Notes: generated from the sequence alone by a model not told the origin. A stretch of 18,568 nucleotides of DNA from Desulfuromonas sp. (GCA_002869605.1 PKUI01000075.1:1-18568), one strand, 5' to 3'; positions 1 through 8,128 are shown, numbered from the stretch's first letter. Program-made: numbers and translations.

Positions 1-2693
1 AGAATTGCTTCCTTGATGTCGGTTTGGTCGAAGTTGCCTGTCGCGGCCCATTCTGCCGCGTCGCGGTAGACCTGCAGGGTACGGACGATGTGTGGATCCA
101 TGTATGACACCATTGAGAACAGGCCACTTAAGGGGTCGTTGGAAACCAGCCCGCCGTAGGCTCCCCCCCGTTCACGGATCTCTCGATGAAGGTATCCGGC
201 GCGAAGCAGACGGGATAAGACCGCCAGGCCTGGGGCTTCGGGGTGGCTGTAGGTGACGGTGCGAAAGACCCTGGCGACATAGGCGACCGGAGCCGAGGTG
301 ATCCAGCCGTCGTGGGCCAGAGACGACGGGTAGGATGGGGCACTTGTTGCAGGGTTCAGTGGTGAAAGCGGGAGTTTCTCCAAAAAGTTCTTTAGCTCTG
401 GCTGGATCTTGGCTATGGCGTCTTCTTCTGCACACAGCATCAGGCGCAGGCTGTTGCGGTTGATCAGGGCCGTGACGATCTGTTTCATTTTGCTCACAAG
501 CGGTTCAAGTTCCGTCGCCGGGGTGTTTGCCCAGCGCCGTACGAGCTGTAGCTGTTCGATACCGTTCCAACTCTCTTTGAGATGTCCACTGGGGGTCAGA
601 CTGGCGGAGGCGGCTCGAATGGCGTAGCTGTGTCCTGATCCGGGCACACCGTTTTCCACAGAAATGCGTAATTGATTAAGCACCTGGTGAATGCGTTCGT
701 AATCATCAAAGTTTACCGAGGTCAGAAGTTCCGCGATCAGGGCGAACATCTCGCTCTGGTAGCGATAAAGGCACTTGGAACGGATTTCGAGGCTCCGGGT
801 AAAGTCGTCGGTGCAGGCCTGTTCGGAGAGTTGTGTGGAGGCACGGATACCGCCGGTGGCTGCTGTAATCCGCTCACTGATAACGAGATAGCTCTGTCCG
901 GCAGTGCCGAGCTGTGGCAGCAGGGTGCAGAAAATAGGGAGATACGGGGACAATTCGCTGTCGAGGGACTCGATATCAAAGCGCAGGGTCAGGTAGGCAA
1001 TGCCGTTGGTCGGTTGGCTGAAATACCAGGCCGGTGTGTTAGCGATCTGGCTCTGAATGTAGTCGACCTCCTGTTCGCTGCGTGGGATGTCTGAGAGCTC
1101 GAGAGTCGGCAGTGCCTCGAGGTCGCCGGGTGACTCCTGTGCCGTGTTTAAGTTGTCCGCTTGGACCAGCAATTCTTGAACCTGCTGCGAATCGAGACCG
1201 GCTTTCAGCTCTGCGAGTTTTTGAAGTTGTTCCTGTTCCTGGCGGGTTTTAAGCCCTGTGTCTGGGAACAGGGTCAGGCTGACCCGGTGTGGGTTGTTCA
1301 GCAGGTAGGTCCGGATGAGGCGTTCAAACAACTTTGTGTCGCGTGCCGTGTTGCGGATTTCCTTGTATCGAGCCAAGGTTTGCAGCGGAGTGAGCGGGTC
1401 GTCGTTATGCAGCCATGAGGCGAGCAGTCGTACCAGCAGGGTAAGGCCGTAGGGGTAGGCATCCCCCCCCACTTCACGGTATGAAAATTCGAGCTGATGA
1501 ATCGCCGCATCGATCTGTTGCTGGGTGAAGCCGGTTTCGCTGCATCTTGTCAGCGTTTCGAGAATCTGCGTTTCGACGGCTTCGCTCTGCTTTGGTTCGC
1601 ACCCTTGCAGGCCTGCTGCAAAATAGGTTTCGCGTAAGTCGTCATGAAACCCCGTGCCGGGTGTCAGGTTAAGGCCCAGGCCGCTGTCGAGCAGGTCGCG
1701 GTACAGGGGGGCTGATGGGTTGCCGATGAGCAGTGAGGCCAGGACATTAAGCGCCGTGGTGTCCTCGCGGTCTTCAATCGGGGAGGTTAACCAGCCAAGC
1801 TGTACAAGGGCCCTCTGGTCCAGATCGTCCGCCGCATCAACCGGGTAGGGGAGGCGAAAGGTCTGGGGTGCCGAGTAGCGTTTCTCGCGGGGTATCGCCG
1901 TATGGGGGGGCATCTGTTCAAATTGCTTCAATGCATGGTGGTGGATGTATTCCAGGTGTTTTTCGACCGGCAGGTTACCGTAGCTGCACAGGTAACTATT
2001 GGAGGGGTGATAGTAGCGCTCGTGAAAATCACGCAACTCCTGGTAGGAGAGTGCGGGAATTTCCTCTGGCTCCCCCCCCGAATTGCATCCGTAGGTGACC
2101 GTCGGGAATAGCGCGCGATTCAGCCGCCTGGCCAACAATGAAGAAGGATCAGCCATGGCCCCTTTCATCTCGTTGTAGACGATGCCCTTGATTTCGAGGG
2201 GGGTGTCGGGGTCGTCTGAAGATGCAAACTCGAGGCGATGTCCTTCCTGGCGGAAATCGACTTCCCGAAGCAGTGGAAAGAACACGGCGTCTATGTAGAC
2301 CCCCATCAGATTATAGAAGTCGGTCCGATTGCAGGTCGAAAAGGGGTACAAGGTCCAGTCACTGGAGGTCAGTGCGTTCATGAAGGTGTTGAGGCTGCGG
2401 CGCAACATCGAGAAGAACGGGTCCCTGACCGGGTACTTACGCGATCCGCAGAGTACGGTATGTTCCAGAATATGTGCTACCCCAGTGGAGTTTTGCGGCG
2501 TGGTCTTGAAGCCGATTCCAAACATGTTGTTGTCATCATCGGCTTCAATGTGTAAATAGCGGGCACCCGATTGGTTGTGGAGAAAGCTGTGCAGGGTCAG
2601 ATTTAAATCCGGGACAGCGGTTGAGTCTTTGAGTGTAAAGCCATGAAGGTTAGAGTCGGATTGCGGCGGGCTGCTTTTCATCGGATTGTCCAT
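1..2693 (-). CDS. M16C zinc metalloprotease (PreP/falcilysin-like), C-terminus cut by window edge
   Basis: The minus-strand frame is open from an ATG at 2693 to the window edge, giving 897 complete codons. The inverted zinc motif HxxEH is seen as HILEH at residues 74-78, and the third ligand is probably Glu175 in YNEMKG. Near residue 840 the segment RERGGAYGG supplies the Arg and Tyr conserved in the C-terminal half of PreP-type enzymes. Known members are clamshell-shaped oligopeptidases of about 970-1000 residues that degrade short unfolded peptides, so roughly 75-100 residues are probably missing. There is no signal peptide, which suggests a cytoplasmic enzyme. The start has only a weak SD, and Met5 is an alternative start. 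The coding strand carries two G8 runs (2072-2079 and 1463-1470) that are in frame here. The gene lies downstream of the cold-shock gene on the same strand but is separated from it by a terminator. The family call is firm; the peptide substrate is inferred. Confidence 0.93.
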   Translation of the reverse strand, partial: MDNPMKSSPPQSDSNLHGFTLKDSTAVPDLNLTLHSFLHNQSGARYLHIEADDDNNMFGIGFKTTPQNSTGVAHILEHTVLCGSRKYPVRDPFFSMLRRSLNTFMNALTSSDWTLYPFSTCNRTDFYNLMGVYIDAVFFPLLREVDFRQEGHRLEFASSDDPDTPLEIKGIVYNEMKGAMADPSSLLARRLNRALFPTVTYGCNSGGEPEEIPALSYQELRDFHERYYHPSNSYLCSYGNLPVEKHLEYIHHHALKQFEQMPPHTAIPREKRYSAPQTFRLPYPVDAADDLDQRALVQLGWLTSPIEDREDTTALNVLASLLIGNPSAPLYRDLLDSGLGLNLTPGTGFHDDLRETYFAAGLQGCEPKQSEAVETQILETLTRCSETGFTQQQIDAAIHQLEFSYREVGGDAYPYGLTLLVRLLASWLHNDDPLTPLQTLARYKEIRNTARDTKLFERLIRTYLLNNPHRVSLTLFPDTGLKTRQEQEQLQKLAELKAGLDSQQVQELLVQADNLNTAQESPGDLEALPTLELSDIPRSEQEVDYIQSQIANTPAWYFSQPTNGIAYLTLRFDIESLDSELSPYLPIFCTLLPQLGTAGQSYLVISERITAATGGIRASTQLSEQACTDDFTRSLEIRSKCLYRYQSEMFALIAELLTSVNFDDYERIHQVLNQLRISVENGVPGSGHSYAIRAASASLTPSGHLKESWNGIEQLQLVRRWANTPATELEPLVSKMKQIVTALINRNSLRLMLCAEEDAIAKIQPELKNFLEKLPLSPLNPATSAPSYPSSLAHDGWITSAPVAYVARVFRTVTYSHPEAPGLAVLSRLLRAGYLHREIRERGGAYGGLVSNDPLSGLFSMVSYMDPHIVRTLQVYRDAAEWAATGNFDQTDIKEAI
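1463..1470 (-). repeat. G8 homopolymer run inside the M16C protease gene
   Basis: Eight consecutive C on the plus strand (G on the coding strand) encode Gly-Gly in a REVGGDAYPYG context. The reading frame is intact on both sides at the length given here. It is a possible slippage site. Confidence 0.8.
2072..2079 (-). repeat. G8 homopolymer run inside the M16C protease gene
   Basis: Eight consecutive C on the plus strand encode Gly-Gly in an NSGGEPEE context, about 205 codons into the gene. The frame is intact at this length. Confidence 0.8.
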
Positions 2694-2765
2694 TCTTAGT
2701 CGAGGTTGCGATGTGGTATTTCAGCTTAACCGTTATCGCCATAAAGGCAACGAGATGATGCGTAG

Positions 2766-2802
2766 ATAAAAAAAGCTCCATGCGTATCTGCATGGAGCTT
2801 TT
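2766..2802 (-). terminator. Rho-independent terminator of the cold-shock gene
   Basis: AAAAGCTCCATGC (2771-2783) and GCATGGAGCTTTT (2790-2802) form a perfect stem with a six-base loop. Read on the minus strand the stem runs into a T-rich stretch. It lies about 20 bases past the cold-shock stop codon and should separate that gene from the downstream protease gene. Confidence 0.88.
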
Positions 2803-2823
2803 ATAATAGATAGATTTTGCCTG

Positions 2824-3024
2824 TCAGATCTTGCTGACGTTAGCTGCTTGGGGGCCCTTCTGGCCATCGACGACGTCAAACTGGACTCTATCGCCTTCGG
2901 CGAGAGACTTGAATCCCTCCATGGTAATTGATGAGAAGTGCACGAATACGTCAGCTCCGTTTTCCTGCTCGATAAAGCCGAAACCCTTGGTGTCATTGAA
3001 CCATTTCACAGTACCTTCAGCCAT
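2824..3024 (-). CDS. Cold-shock domain protein (CspA family)
   Basis: This encodes a 66-residue single-domain OB-fold protein, the usual size for the family. The two nucleic-acid-binding motifs are clear: RNP1-like KGFGFI at residues 13-18 and RNP2-like VFVHF at 26-30, preceded by the typical N-terminal GTVKWFN. Family members bind single-stranded RNA and DNA, act as RNA chaperones and often serve growth or stress roles as well as cold shock. I chose the ATG at 3024 because AAAGGAG (3034-3040) sits about nine bases upstream. The ATG three codons earlier would be only three bases from the SD, and longer upstream extensions have no family similarity. The gene is monocistronic, with a terminator immediately downstream and a long possible leader upstream. 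Confidence 0.96.
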   Translation of the reverse strand: MAEGTVKWFNDTKGFGFIEQENGADVFVHFSSITMEGFKSLAEGDRVQFDVVDGQKGPQAANVSKI

Positions 3025-3033
3025 CTGCATATG

Positions 3034-3040
3034 CTCCTTT
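3034..3040 (-). promoter_or_regulatory. Shine-Dalgarno sequence deciding the cold-shock protein start
   Basis: AAAGGAG on the minus strand is nine bases from the ATG at 3024 and three bases from an in-frame ATG at 3033, so it favours the shorter 66-residue protein. Confidence 0.75.
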
Positions 3041-3183
3041 TGTTGCGGGTCATCCCGTTTGATGGACAGTGGCTTCCGGCGGTGCAAAGATACGAAAATA
3101 ACGTACAGACAGGTCCGCGCGCTTCCTGTCAGTACAATGTGCAATGCGTTGGTTGCCACTTATTACTACTTTGACAAAAAAAT

Positions 3184-3213
3184 TTGATAGCATGAATTTT
3201 TTGCAAGGTGCAA
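3184..3213 (-). promoter_or_regulatory. Possible sigma70-type promoter for the cold-shock gene
   Basis: On the minus strand TTGCAC (3213-3208) and TATCAA (3189-3184) are 18 bases apart. This would give a leader of about 150 nt, similar to the long leaders known for csp mRNAs. The match is only moderate. Confidence 0.35.
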
Positions 3214-3283
3214 GTGTTTTTTGGCTTTTCGAAATGGGGCTCAGTTTGGGGAGGAGAACACAAAGAAGTTTATTTTTCCTCGC

Positions 3284-3312
3284 TTGACAAACTATTACCA
3301 AATAGGTAATCT
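3284..3312 (+). promoter_or_regulatory. Strong sigma70-type promoter with embedded inverted repeat
   Basis: TTGACA (3284-3289) and TAATCT (3307-3312) are separated by exactly 17 bases. A perfect inverted repeat ATTACC-AAATA-GGTAAT (3294-3310) lies in the spacer and overlaps the -10 element, a common place for a repressor operator. Transcription would start near 3319 and meet a terminator at 3351-3386. Confidence 0.65.
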
Positions 3313-3318
3313 ATCCAC

Positions 3319-3386
3319 AAGATCTTTAGCTCCTACCTCCTTCCTTCGTTGCGCGTATGTCTCCTCCTGGCATGCGCGCTTTTTTT
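3319..3386 (+). ncRNA. Candidate small RNA of about 68 nt with anti-Shine-Dalgarno motifs
   Basis: A strong promoter (3284-3312) and a strong intrinsic terminator (3351-3386) bracket a short interval with no open reading frame, so a discrete transcript of about 68 nt is expected. The unpaired 5' half is pyrimidine-rich and contains ACCTCCTT (3335-3342), the same sequence as the anti-SD at the 3' end of 16S rRNA. The terminator loop contains a second such motif, CTCCTCCT (3361-3368). GCTCCT (3329-3334) is complementary to AGGAGC in the ribosome-binding site of the adjacent cold-shock gene. The downstream kinase gene has its own promoter after the terminator. This is therefore more likely an independent RNA than a simple leader, although an attenuator remains possible. 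No known RNA family is recognised. Confidence 0.5.
3351..3386 (+). terminator. Intrinsic terminator upstream of the kinase gene
   Basis: GCGCGTATG (3351-3359) pairs with CATGCGCGC (3371-3379), with one G-T wobble and an 11-base loop, and is followed by seven T (3380-3386). It would end the short transcript starting near 3319. Confidence 0.82.
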
Positions 3387-3396
3387 GTCTCAGAGT

Positions 3397-3426
3397 TTGT
3401 CAATTGTGGTGCAGTTACACTATAAT
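3397..3426 (+). promoter_or_regulatory. Sigma70-type promoter of the hybrid histidine kinase gene
   Basis: TTGTCA (3397-3402) and a consensus TATAAT (3421-3426) are 18 bases apart, just after the terminator and about 40 bases before the kinase start. The leader would be about 30 nt. Confidence 0.75.
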
Positions 3427-3454
3427 ATTCTACTTTTATCTAATCATATAACCT

Positions 3455-3458
3455 GGAG
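3455..3458 (+). promoter_or_regulatory. Shine-Dalgarno sequence deciding the kinase start
   Basis: GGAG lies six bases before the GTG at 3465. An in-frame TTG at 3459 directly abuts the SD and cannot be used with it. Confidence 0.75.
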
Positions 3459-3464
3459 TTGTCC

Positions 3465-5852
3465 GTGCAAGGTGTTCGCTTGTTGTCGATTAAGCAGAAG
3501 CTTACCTGGTTGACGGTACTGGTATCGGGCCTGGTGCTTATCCTGGCCGCGCTGCTGTTTACGATTTACGAAGGCGTGTCATTACATCTTGAGGCATCCC
3601 GCCACCTGACCACGCTTTCTCATCTGCTGGCATCAGGTTCTGTTGAACCTATGGCTAAAGGTGATCGCCTTGGAGCACAGGCGGTTTTGAATCAGGCTGC
3701 CAGTTCGAAACGGGTCGTGACGGCCTATCTGCTCAATAGCTCCGACCGGGCGATTGCTCACTATATCCGGGAAACAACCGATACGCATCAGCTTAACGCG
3801 ATCCGCGACATGCAGCTTTTTGAACTCGAGGCGCGCCATATACGTGAGGGGACAGCAGCCCGTCAGGAGATGTCCTGGTTCGATGGCGGCTACCATGCCC
3901 AATATGTCCCGGTGGTTTATGCGGGTGAGCGGCTTGGCGCACTCTACCTACGGGCTGACCTGGAGCTGTTTTCCAGCCGTCTGTGGATGATGCTGCTTCT
4001 TGTGTTGCTAGTGCTGGGAGCGAGTATCTGTCTTTCCTACCTGCTGGCTAACCATTTCCAGAAACGGCTCGCTCATTCAATTACCTCGATGGCCGACCAT
4101 GTAAAACGCGTATCAGATAATAACGACTGGCAACCACTCACCGCCGCCCCGGTGACCAGCGAGTTCAAGACCCTCTTTGATGGCTTCAATGACCTGATGC
4201 AGGCTCTCGGGGAACGTGATGTGCGCTTGAGTAAGCATCAACTTTTTCTCGAAGAGGAGGTGCGTAAGCGCACCCACGAGCTGCGCACCACCAATACCGA
4301 GCTCAAGCGTGCCAAGGTGCTTGCGGAAAAAGCCAATGAATCCAAGTCGCTGTTTCTCGCTAATGTCAGTCACGAGATTCGTACGCCGATGGTGGGCGTG
4401 TTGGGCATGTCTGAACTGCTCTGCAATGCGCCGCTCGATGAACGGAGTCGTGAACTGGCGGATACGGTCTATCGCTCGGCGCGCTCGTTGATGAGTTTGC
4501 TGGAGGATCTGCTCGATTTCTCCAAGATTGAAGCGGGGAAGCTGACCCTTGAAAATAGGACGTGTAATCTGCGCCAGGTTGCCGAGGATGTCATGACTCT
4601 GATGGCGCCGAGAGCATACAACAAGGGCTTGGATTTCAATTTGATTATGCGCTCGGATGTCCCGGAGGTGGTCGATGGGGACCCCGGGCGCATCCGCCAA
4701 ATGTTACTCAACCTGATAGGAAATGCTGTCAAGTTTACCGACGAAGGACATGTTTCGGTGAGTATTCGGCATCAGCCAGGGCCCGGTGAAGGCCTGTTTC
4801 AATTTGCCGTCAAGGACACCGGTGTCGGCATCAATCCTCAGGTACAGCATAAAATCTTTGATTCCTTTCAGCAGGGAGATGATCCAGAACTCAGACGTTT
4901 TGGCGGTACCGGGCTGGGGCTGGCCATTGTTCGTGAACTCGCCATGCTCATGGGAGGGGAGGTGGAGGTCGATAGTGCTCCTGGACAGGGAAGCACCTTC
5001 TGTTTGCATCTCCCCCTGAAGATTTTGAACGACAGCGGTTTCGATTCCGGCTCTCGCCTTCACCTGAGGGGAGATCTGGCCCTGGTCGCCATTGATTCCG
5101 AAGCGGTGCGTGGGGCCGTGAAAGAGGTCTCTTCGAGCCTTGGTATGCATGTACGTGAAGTTGTGTCATCCGAGGGGCTCGCCAAGCAACTCAAGCAACT
5201 CGATGGTCGAGAGATGTCGGCGCACCTGCTGTGTGATAGGCCCTTTCTTGAATCCTTGCCGGAAATTTTCGATGAACGTCGACTTCGATCCGTGGTGTTA
5301 CTTAAGGCGCTCACGGCTTCCGAAGAAGAGCCGTTATGGCATCGTAGCACACCCTTGCACACGGTGAACTTGCCATTTCAATTACGTGAATTTGTTACGG
5401 CGTTGATTTCTACAGCCAACGTGTTGCCGGAGCGTGACCTCAAGCCAGCCCCCACCAAGCGAACTGCTGCTCCAGTGGAGGTTAGGGGTGCTGGTGACCC
5501 CCATATACTGGTGGTCGAGGATAATCTCGACAGTCAAAAGTTGCTGCAGATTCTGCTCTCTTCCGAGGGGTATGCGGTGACGCTTGCCTCGAACGGAGAG
5601 GAGGCGTTGCAGGCCATGAGTAGCGGTCATTTCGATTTAACCTTGATGGATTGTCAGATGCCGGTGCTGGATGGTTTTGCCGCGACGCGTAAAATCCGTG
5701 ATGAAGGCGTCAAGATGCCGATTATCGCATTGACCGCCTTTGGCCGGGATGAAGAATTTCAGAAATGTATTGAGTCCGGCATGGACGATTATTTGACCAA
5801 GCCGTTCAGGCAACATAGCCTGTTCGAAGTCCTTAAAAAGTGGGGTGTTTAG
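3465..5852 (+). CDS. Membrane hybrid histidine kinase (CHASE8-like sensor, HAMP, HisKA, HATPase, two receiver-like domains)
   Basis: The 795-residue protein starts at the GTG placed by the SD. The first transmembrane helix covers about residues 15-35. A periplasmic segment (about 36-170) resembles the CHASE8 sensor domain. The second helix is at 173-197, followed by HAMP and a coiled coil. The HisKA H-box is NVSHEIRTP with His303. In the ATPase, the N-box Asn is at 420, DTGVG starts at 451 and GGTGLGLA starts at 480. A degenerate receiver-like stretch (about 535-650) follows, then a canonical receiver with the acidic pair at 685-686, phospho-acceptor Asp729 and Lys779. It should autophosphorylate and pass phosphate to its own receiver. 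No HPt domain, separate response regulator or DNA-binding output is present here, so the downstream partner is elsewhere. The stimulus is unknown. Confidence 0.95.
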   Translation: MQGVRLLSIKQKLTWLTVLVSGLVLILAALLFTIYEGVSLHLEASRHLTTLSHLLASGSVEPMAKGDRLGAQAVLNQAASSKRVVTAYLLNSSDRAIAHYIRETTDTHQLNAIRDMQLFELEARHIREGTAARQEMSWFDGGYHAQYVPVVYAGERLGALYLRADLELFSSRLWMMLLLVLLVLGASICLSYLLANHFQKRLAHSITSMADHVKRVSDNNDWQPLTAAPVTSEFKTLFDGFNDLMQALGERDVRLSKHQLFLEEEVRKRTHELRTTNTELKRAKVLAEKANESKSLFLANVSHEIRTPMVGVLGMSELLCNAPLDERSRELADTVYRSARSLMSLLEDLLDFSKIEAGKLTLENRTCNLRQVAEDVMTLMAPRAYNKGLDFNLIMRSDVPEVVDGDPGRIRQMLLNLIGNAVKFTDEGHVSVSIRHQPGPGEGLFQFAVKDTGVGINPQVQHKIFDSFQQGDDPELRRFGGTGLGLAIVRELAMLMGGEVEVDSAPGQGSTFCLHLPLKILNDSGFDSGSRLHLRGDLALVAIDSEAVRGAVKEVSSSLGMHVREVVSSEGLAKQLKQLDGREMSAHLLCDRPFLESLPEIFDERRLRSVVLLKALTASEEEPLWHRSTPLHTVNLPFQLREFVTALISTANVLPERDLKPAPTKRTAAPVEVRGAGDPHILVVEDNLDSQKLLQILLSSEGYAVTLASNGEEALQAMSSGHFDLTLMDCQMPVLDGFAATRKIRDEGVKMPIIALTAFGRDEEFQKCIESGMDDYLTKPFRQHSLFEVLKKWGV

Positions 5853-5944
5853 GGGCCCTGGTTTTCGTTTTTTTGAAGTTGTGTTCGTGTCTGTAGTTGG
5901 TTCTGCGAATCCCGTTTATTAACGTCAAGGTCAAAGCAGGTTAC

Positions 5945-8128
5945 ATGGTTAAACGGACGAAAATAGCCTTTTTTGTGTTTCTCGGCGTGTACCTGCTGGG
6001 GGTTGCTGTCACGGCAATGGCTTTGATCGTCACTTCCCGCCCCCCAGGTGAACCTCCTAGGTTTCATTCCGTCGAGGTTGCTCGCAACGCCTTTGGCCGC
6101 CTCGGTTTGAAGGTGGCCGGACAGGGTGTGAGCGCGGATCTCAAGCTGATGTTGCTGGCTGACACCATCAGCTCGGATCGGTTACTTGCAACCTCTCTCG
6201 ACCGTGGCTATATGTTCGATGTGGAGGTTGCAGGTGATTACCTCATGGTCGCTCGTGCCTCGTATGGGCTCGAGGTCTATAATCGGCATCGTAAGCCGAT
6301 TCTTGCAGTCGAGGCTCATCTTGATCTGGGCGGCAGAGTCGTCGACCTGGAAGTTGCCGGTGATACGCTCTATGCCCTGCTCAGCGATCCGGGGAAACTG
6401 GTCAAGATATCGATCAAAGATCCCTTAAGACCCGTGATTCTCAAGGAGCTTGAGTTGTCGGGAGCCCCTCTCGAATTAATGGTTCTCGAACAGGCACTTT
6501 ATGTCGCTGATGTCAAACAGGGGCTGTGGCAGGTCTCTCCTGATCTCGAGGTCCTGGCTTCCCCGGAACAATTTGCGGGGTTGGACTGTGGCTGGAAACT
6601 AGCCGCGAGTGGTGACTACCTGTTCGTGACTGCCCTTGATGGGCGGATATGGAGTCTTGAGGTCTCGCAAGGCTGGACACGCTCTAAGCTGGTTGCGACG
6701 TTAGCGGATCGCGTAACCGGGTTCGACGGTGACCGGTCCGGTTTGCAGGTGCAATACCAAGGGGGGCAACTTCAATTTTTTCATGTTACGCCAGATGGGT
6801 ACCTCAAGGCGACGACGGCGACCTCGTTGTCCACTTCTAAACTGCATGCCCATGGAGCCGGTGTCTATCTGGAGCGGGAGGGGAGGCTGTTGGTGGTTAG
6901 TGACGCTTCTCGGGGAGCCACAATCTACCACCGCGACAGCGTCGGGGCGTTAACCCCTCAGGGGAACGTTCTTCAGGCTGGTATCTTTTCAAGCGTGGCC
7001 GTAGCCGACGACGTCTTGTATGCCACCTCTTCCAGGGGGCTCACTTCGTGGTCGCTGGAGGATTTGCCAATCAACTCTGCAACAGCGGCGTCCGTGGTGG
7101 CGTTGGCTCACGCTTACTCTTTCGATCGTCTGGACAATTTTCTTATTGCCAGAAGCCAGTTGAATAATAACGATTTTTTCAATTTTCAGCTCTTAGGCCT
7201 TGAGCAAAAAGGTCAGCTGGCGAAGATGCATTCGATAGACGATCCGTTGGGAGTAGCCGTCAGTGACAATCATCTCTGGGTTGCGAACGGCAGTGATAAG
7301 CTTGAGGGGTTTCATGTGTTAAGTGATGGGACGCTCGAACCCTGTTGGCAAACTTCCGGGCACGCAGGGTTAAAGCATATGGCAAGTTTCGGCGATCATG
7401 TCCTGTTGAGCGTCAATCAAGAGGTATTGATTTATGCCAGTGCTGCCCATTCTGAGCCCAAGCTGCTGGCGCGCTTGCCCGTACAGGAGCGCATTGCGGA
7501 TTTTCTTCTTGATGACAACTACGTTTACGTGACCTTGGAGGTAGGCGGGGAAGTCGTTGTTTTCGACTGGAGTATAGAGGGGGGACCGAAAGTCGTAAGC
7601 CGTTACCGCCTGCCGGATCCCTTGAGAGAATTCGCTCTTACTCGCAGAATGTGCAAGTATAAAAACCGGCTGTTTGTTTCCCTGGGAAATGCTGGCTTGC
7701 TGGCCCTGGACGTTTCCGAGCCTACGGACATCAGACAGTCCTTCTATCTCGATACCCCAGGGTTCTCGAGCTATCTGCGTGAGTACGACGGGGTCCTCTA
7801 TGTTGCCGACCACTTTTCCGGGGTACGTTTGATTGACTTGGAGAAAATCGACGAGACCGGCGTGCCACGGGTTATCGGCAGTTTTCAGACAGCGTTTGAC
7901 CCCCATGATACAGCACTTATTGATGGCGACCTGTATGTTGCCGGCGGGGTGAGGGGAACGGTGAGGATGCCGGCTCCCATGAGGCTTGCTCCTGAGAGCA
8001 TTGACGGTGGGGAGGCCTTTGTTCCATTACCCAGAGATTATCACCCCGGGCGTTATCGCCTGCTGGCCTACAGCGCCGCAGGCCATCTGGTCGAGAACAT
8101 GCTGGTCACCATCCCCAGTCTCAACTAG
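5945..8128 (+). CDS. Membrane-anchored beta-propeller protein with LVIVD-like repeats
   Basis: The 727-residue protein begins at ATG 5945, four bases after AGCAGG. An in-frame TTG at 5897 would add 16 residues before the hydrophobic segment and has no better SD. Residues 6-29 form one hydrophobic helix (signal anchor or uncleaved signal), so the rest should lie in the periplasm. The body holds repeated blades of the form DVEVAGDYLMVARASYGLEV (about 92-111), then DLEVAGDTLYALL, and near the C-terminus DGVLYVADHFSGVRLIDL and DGDLYVAGG. These resemble LVIVD-type propeller repeats. Propellers of this type bind ligands or partner proteins; I see no catalytic motif. The C-terminal 60 residues look like a short beta-sandwich strand set. 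The gene follows the kinase by 92 bases and converges with the TonB-dependent receptor, overlapping it by four bases. The function is not known. Confidence 0.85.
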   Translation: MVKRTKIAFFVFLGVYLLGVAVTAMALIVTSRPPGEPPRFHSVEVARNAFGRLGLKVAGQGVSADLKLMLLADTISSDRLLATSLDRGYMFDVEVAGDYLMVARASYGLEVYNRHRKPILAVEAHLDLGGRVVDLEVAGDTLYALLSDPGKLVKISIKDPLRPVILKELELSGAPLELMVLEQALYVADVKQGLWQVSPDLEVLASPEQFAGLDCGWKLAASGDYLFVTALDGRIWSLEVSQGWTRSKLVATLADRVTGFDGDRSGLQVQYQGGQLQFFHVTPDGYLKATTATSLSTSKLHAHGAGVYLEREGRLLVVSDASRGATIYHRDSVGALTPQGNVLQAGIFSSVAVADDVLYATSSRGLTSWSLEDLPINSATAASVVALAHAYSFDRLDNFLIARSQLNNNDFFNFQLLGLEQKGQLAKMHSIDDPLGVAVSDNHLWVANGSDKLEGFHVLSDGTLEPCWQTSGHAGLKHMASFGDHVLLSVNQEVLIYASAAHSEPKLLARLPVQERIADFLLDDNYVYVTLEVGGEVVVFDWSIEGGPKVVSRYRLPDPLREFALTRRMCKYKNRLFVSLGNAGLLALDVSEPTDIRQSFYLDTPGFSSYLREYDGVLYVADHFSGVRLIDLEKIDETGVPRVIGSFQTAFDPHDTALIDGDLYVAGGVRGTVRMPAPMRLAPESIDGGEAFVPLPRDYHPGRYRLLAYSAAGHLVENMLVTIPSLN

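Noticed and set aside
163..169. Suspected frameshift at the C7 run near the left edge
   Set aside because: Translating through it keeps the conserved RERGGAYGG sequence in one frame, so the protease gene is intact here.
672..1094. 140-codon plus-strand open frame inside the M16C protease gene
   Set aside because: It is antisense to well-conserved protease sequence, lacks a ribosome-binding site, and resembles no family.
3025..3159. N-terminal extension of the cold-shock protein to 111 residues
   Set aside because: The extension lies before a proper SD, has no family similarity, and is more likely the untranslated leader.
3221..3451. 76-codon open frame in the gap before the kinase
   Set aside because: It runs through a promoter, a terminator and a second promoter, and its composition is not protein-like.
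4113..4700. 195-codon minus-strand open frame inside the kinase gene
   Set aside because: It overlaps the HisKA/ATPase coding sequence and has no domain or ribosome-binding site.
5853..5880. Possible terminator after the kinase gene (T-rich stretch)
   Set aside because: There is a T7 run, but the only palindrome before it (GGGGCCC) has no loop, so no hairpin can form.
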